Of a stretch of 64,000 bases of DNA, positions 63,163 through 64,000 are shown in pieces. This stretch comes from Bursaphelenchus xylophilus (lineage: Eukaryota; Nematoda; Chromadorea; Rhabditida; Aphelenchoididae): contig CAJFCV020000002.1 in the NCBI GenBank assembly GCA_904066235.2, positions 8,556,001 through 8,620,000 of the forward strand, in the 5' to 3' direction. The notes below the pieces were generated by a model that searched no databases, was not told where the DNA came from, and worked only from the letters and a program-made list of their open reading frames with translations. The position numbers and the translations under genes are program-made. Numbering within the stretch: the first letter of the stretch is position 1; every line of letters starts with the position of its first letter.

Positions 63163-64000
63163 TAGGAGAAATAAATTCTAATGAAATTTGGAGCCAACAC
63201 TTTTCTGTGGATTTTGATTTAAAAGTGCTCAATTACTAGGCTCCGTATAACATTTATGACAAAAAAAACACGCTGGCTAAAGAAGTATAATTCTTGATTA
63301 CCAGAAATTTTCCCAATATTTTCGCTTTTCGAGGAGCTAAATTGCAAATGTCGCTGGAAACCCTCTCGGTTCTTTATTACTTTCCGCAAAACAAGTACGT
63401 CACGATTCACGCATGTTTTGCGAAAATAAAAGATAATACTTGTCACTCAAAAAAACGCCTCCTTCCAAGGGCGAACACGCACTTAAAAGAAGCCGAGGTG
63501 TAAGCCAAAGCATCCTTACACCCTTAGGGCAAAGTATTCTTACCAGAGTCGACGTTCCCTCTCTCCTCTCTTTTTTTTGACGGAAACCAACTTCTGGCCC
63601 GGAAAGGCGAAAAGAATTGCTACACATTTATGCAAAAAGAGACAGTTCGAACAGCAAGAACTCGGAATTTTGGATGAATTCTTATTGCGTATACGTCTAT
63701 GTAAATTACTTTCCAAAAGTTCGCCCCAAAGACCCCTCGGATTATCGCTTATTGTGTAATAATCGGAGTCCTCATTTATCGTCCCATGACTTTTTCGTGG
63801 AACTCGGCAAATCCTTGTTACTAATCGTTTTCACAATGTTTACAACTCAGTAGCGAAAGAGATATGGGTACACAACAGTTGGCAGAATTAAGATATCAAA
63901 ATAAGCTTAAAAATAATTAAATTTTTTTGTAATTTGCTCTAAATAAACCATGTTTTAATCGCTGAAATCTTTAGGTCTTGCTTTACAGAGGTAGTCAAGA
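63163..64000. other. Right edge of the window, no gene seen
   Basis: Short open frames without motifs on both strands. A gene that starts or ends beyond the window cannot be excluded. Confidence 0.4.

Overview
This window is nuclear DNA of a nematode. Its genes are split by mostly short introns that start GT and end TTTCAG or TTTTAG. Several start codons lie only 2-40 bases after a lone 3' splice acceptor, as expected for spliced-leader trans-splicing. The encoded proteins match nematode families best. It is not C. elegans itself: the repeats and intron positions look unfamiliar, and I cannot name the species. From memory, gcs-1, cdc-42, mat-2 and etr-1 all map to C. elegans chromosome II, which would fit conserved macrosynteny; this is not checked.

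Layout. 0.8-4.3 kb, plus: glutamate-cysteine ligase (gcs-1). 4.6-6.2 kb, minus: an unidentified multi-pass membrane protein, model incomplete. 7.95-9.73 kb, plus: RUS1-family (DUF647) protein, first exon not found. 11.2-12.1 kb, minus: CDC-42 GTPase. 13.9-21.6 kb, plus: APC/C subunit 1 (mat-2), 20 exons. 22.0-23.7 kb, minus: aspartyl aminopeptidase. 25.0-25.5 kb, minus: small heat-shock protein with a TATA box and heat-shock elements. 26.6-27.5 kb, plus: four-helix claudin/Clc-like membrane protein. 27.5-31.6 kb: repeat-rich, no confident gene. 31.6-35.0 kb, plus: SLC22-type transporter. 35.7-37.3 kb, minus: two-RRM Musashi-like RNA-binding protein. 38.0-43.3 kb, minus: CELF/ETR-1 RNA-binding protein, whose 3' half is tandemly duplicated almost perfectly. 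43.4-50.8 kb: repeats. 50.8-59.8 kb, minus: MAST-family kinase (kin-4 type), first exon not found. 59.8-64 kb: repeats and no confident gene.

The genes are housekeeping and neuronal RNA-processing or signalling genes. They show no shared pathway, so the cluster is positional. The accessory content is a dense set of short non-autonomous DNA elements: a foldback MITE family (5 copies, all intronic), a roughly 445-bp TIR family (8 copies plus fragments), a family packed with GCACNGTGC nonamers about 30 bp apart, a 924-bp long-TIR element, and several single elements. No transposase gene was seen.

The points most worth a second look are the etr-1 3'-half duplication, the phased GCACNGTGC arrays (one such nonamer also lies beside the TATA box of the small heat-shock gene), the heat-shock ORF with no in-frame ATG before its conserved N-terminus, and a long inverted duplication at 43.4-44.6 kb.
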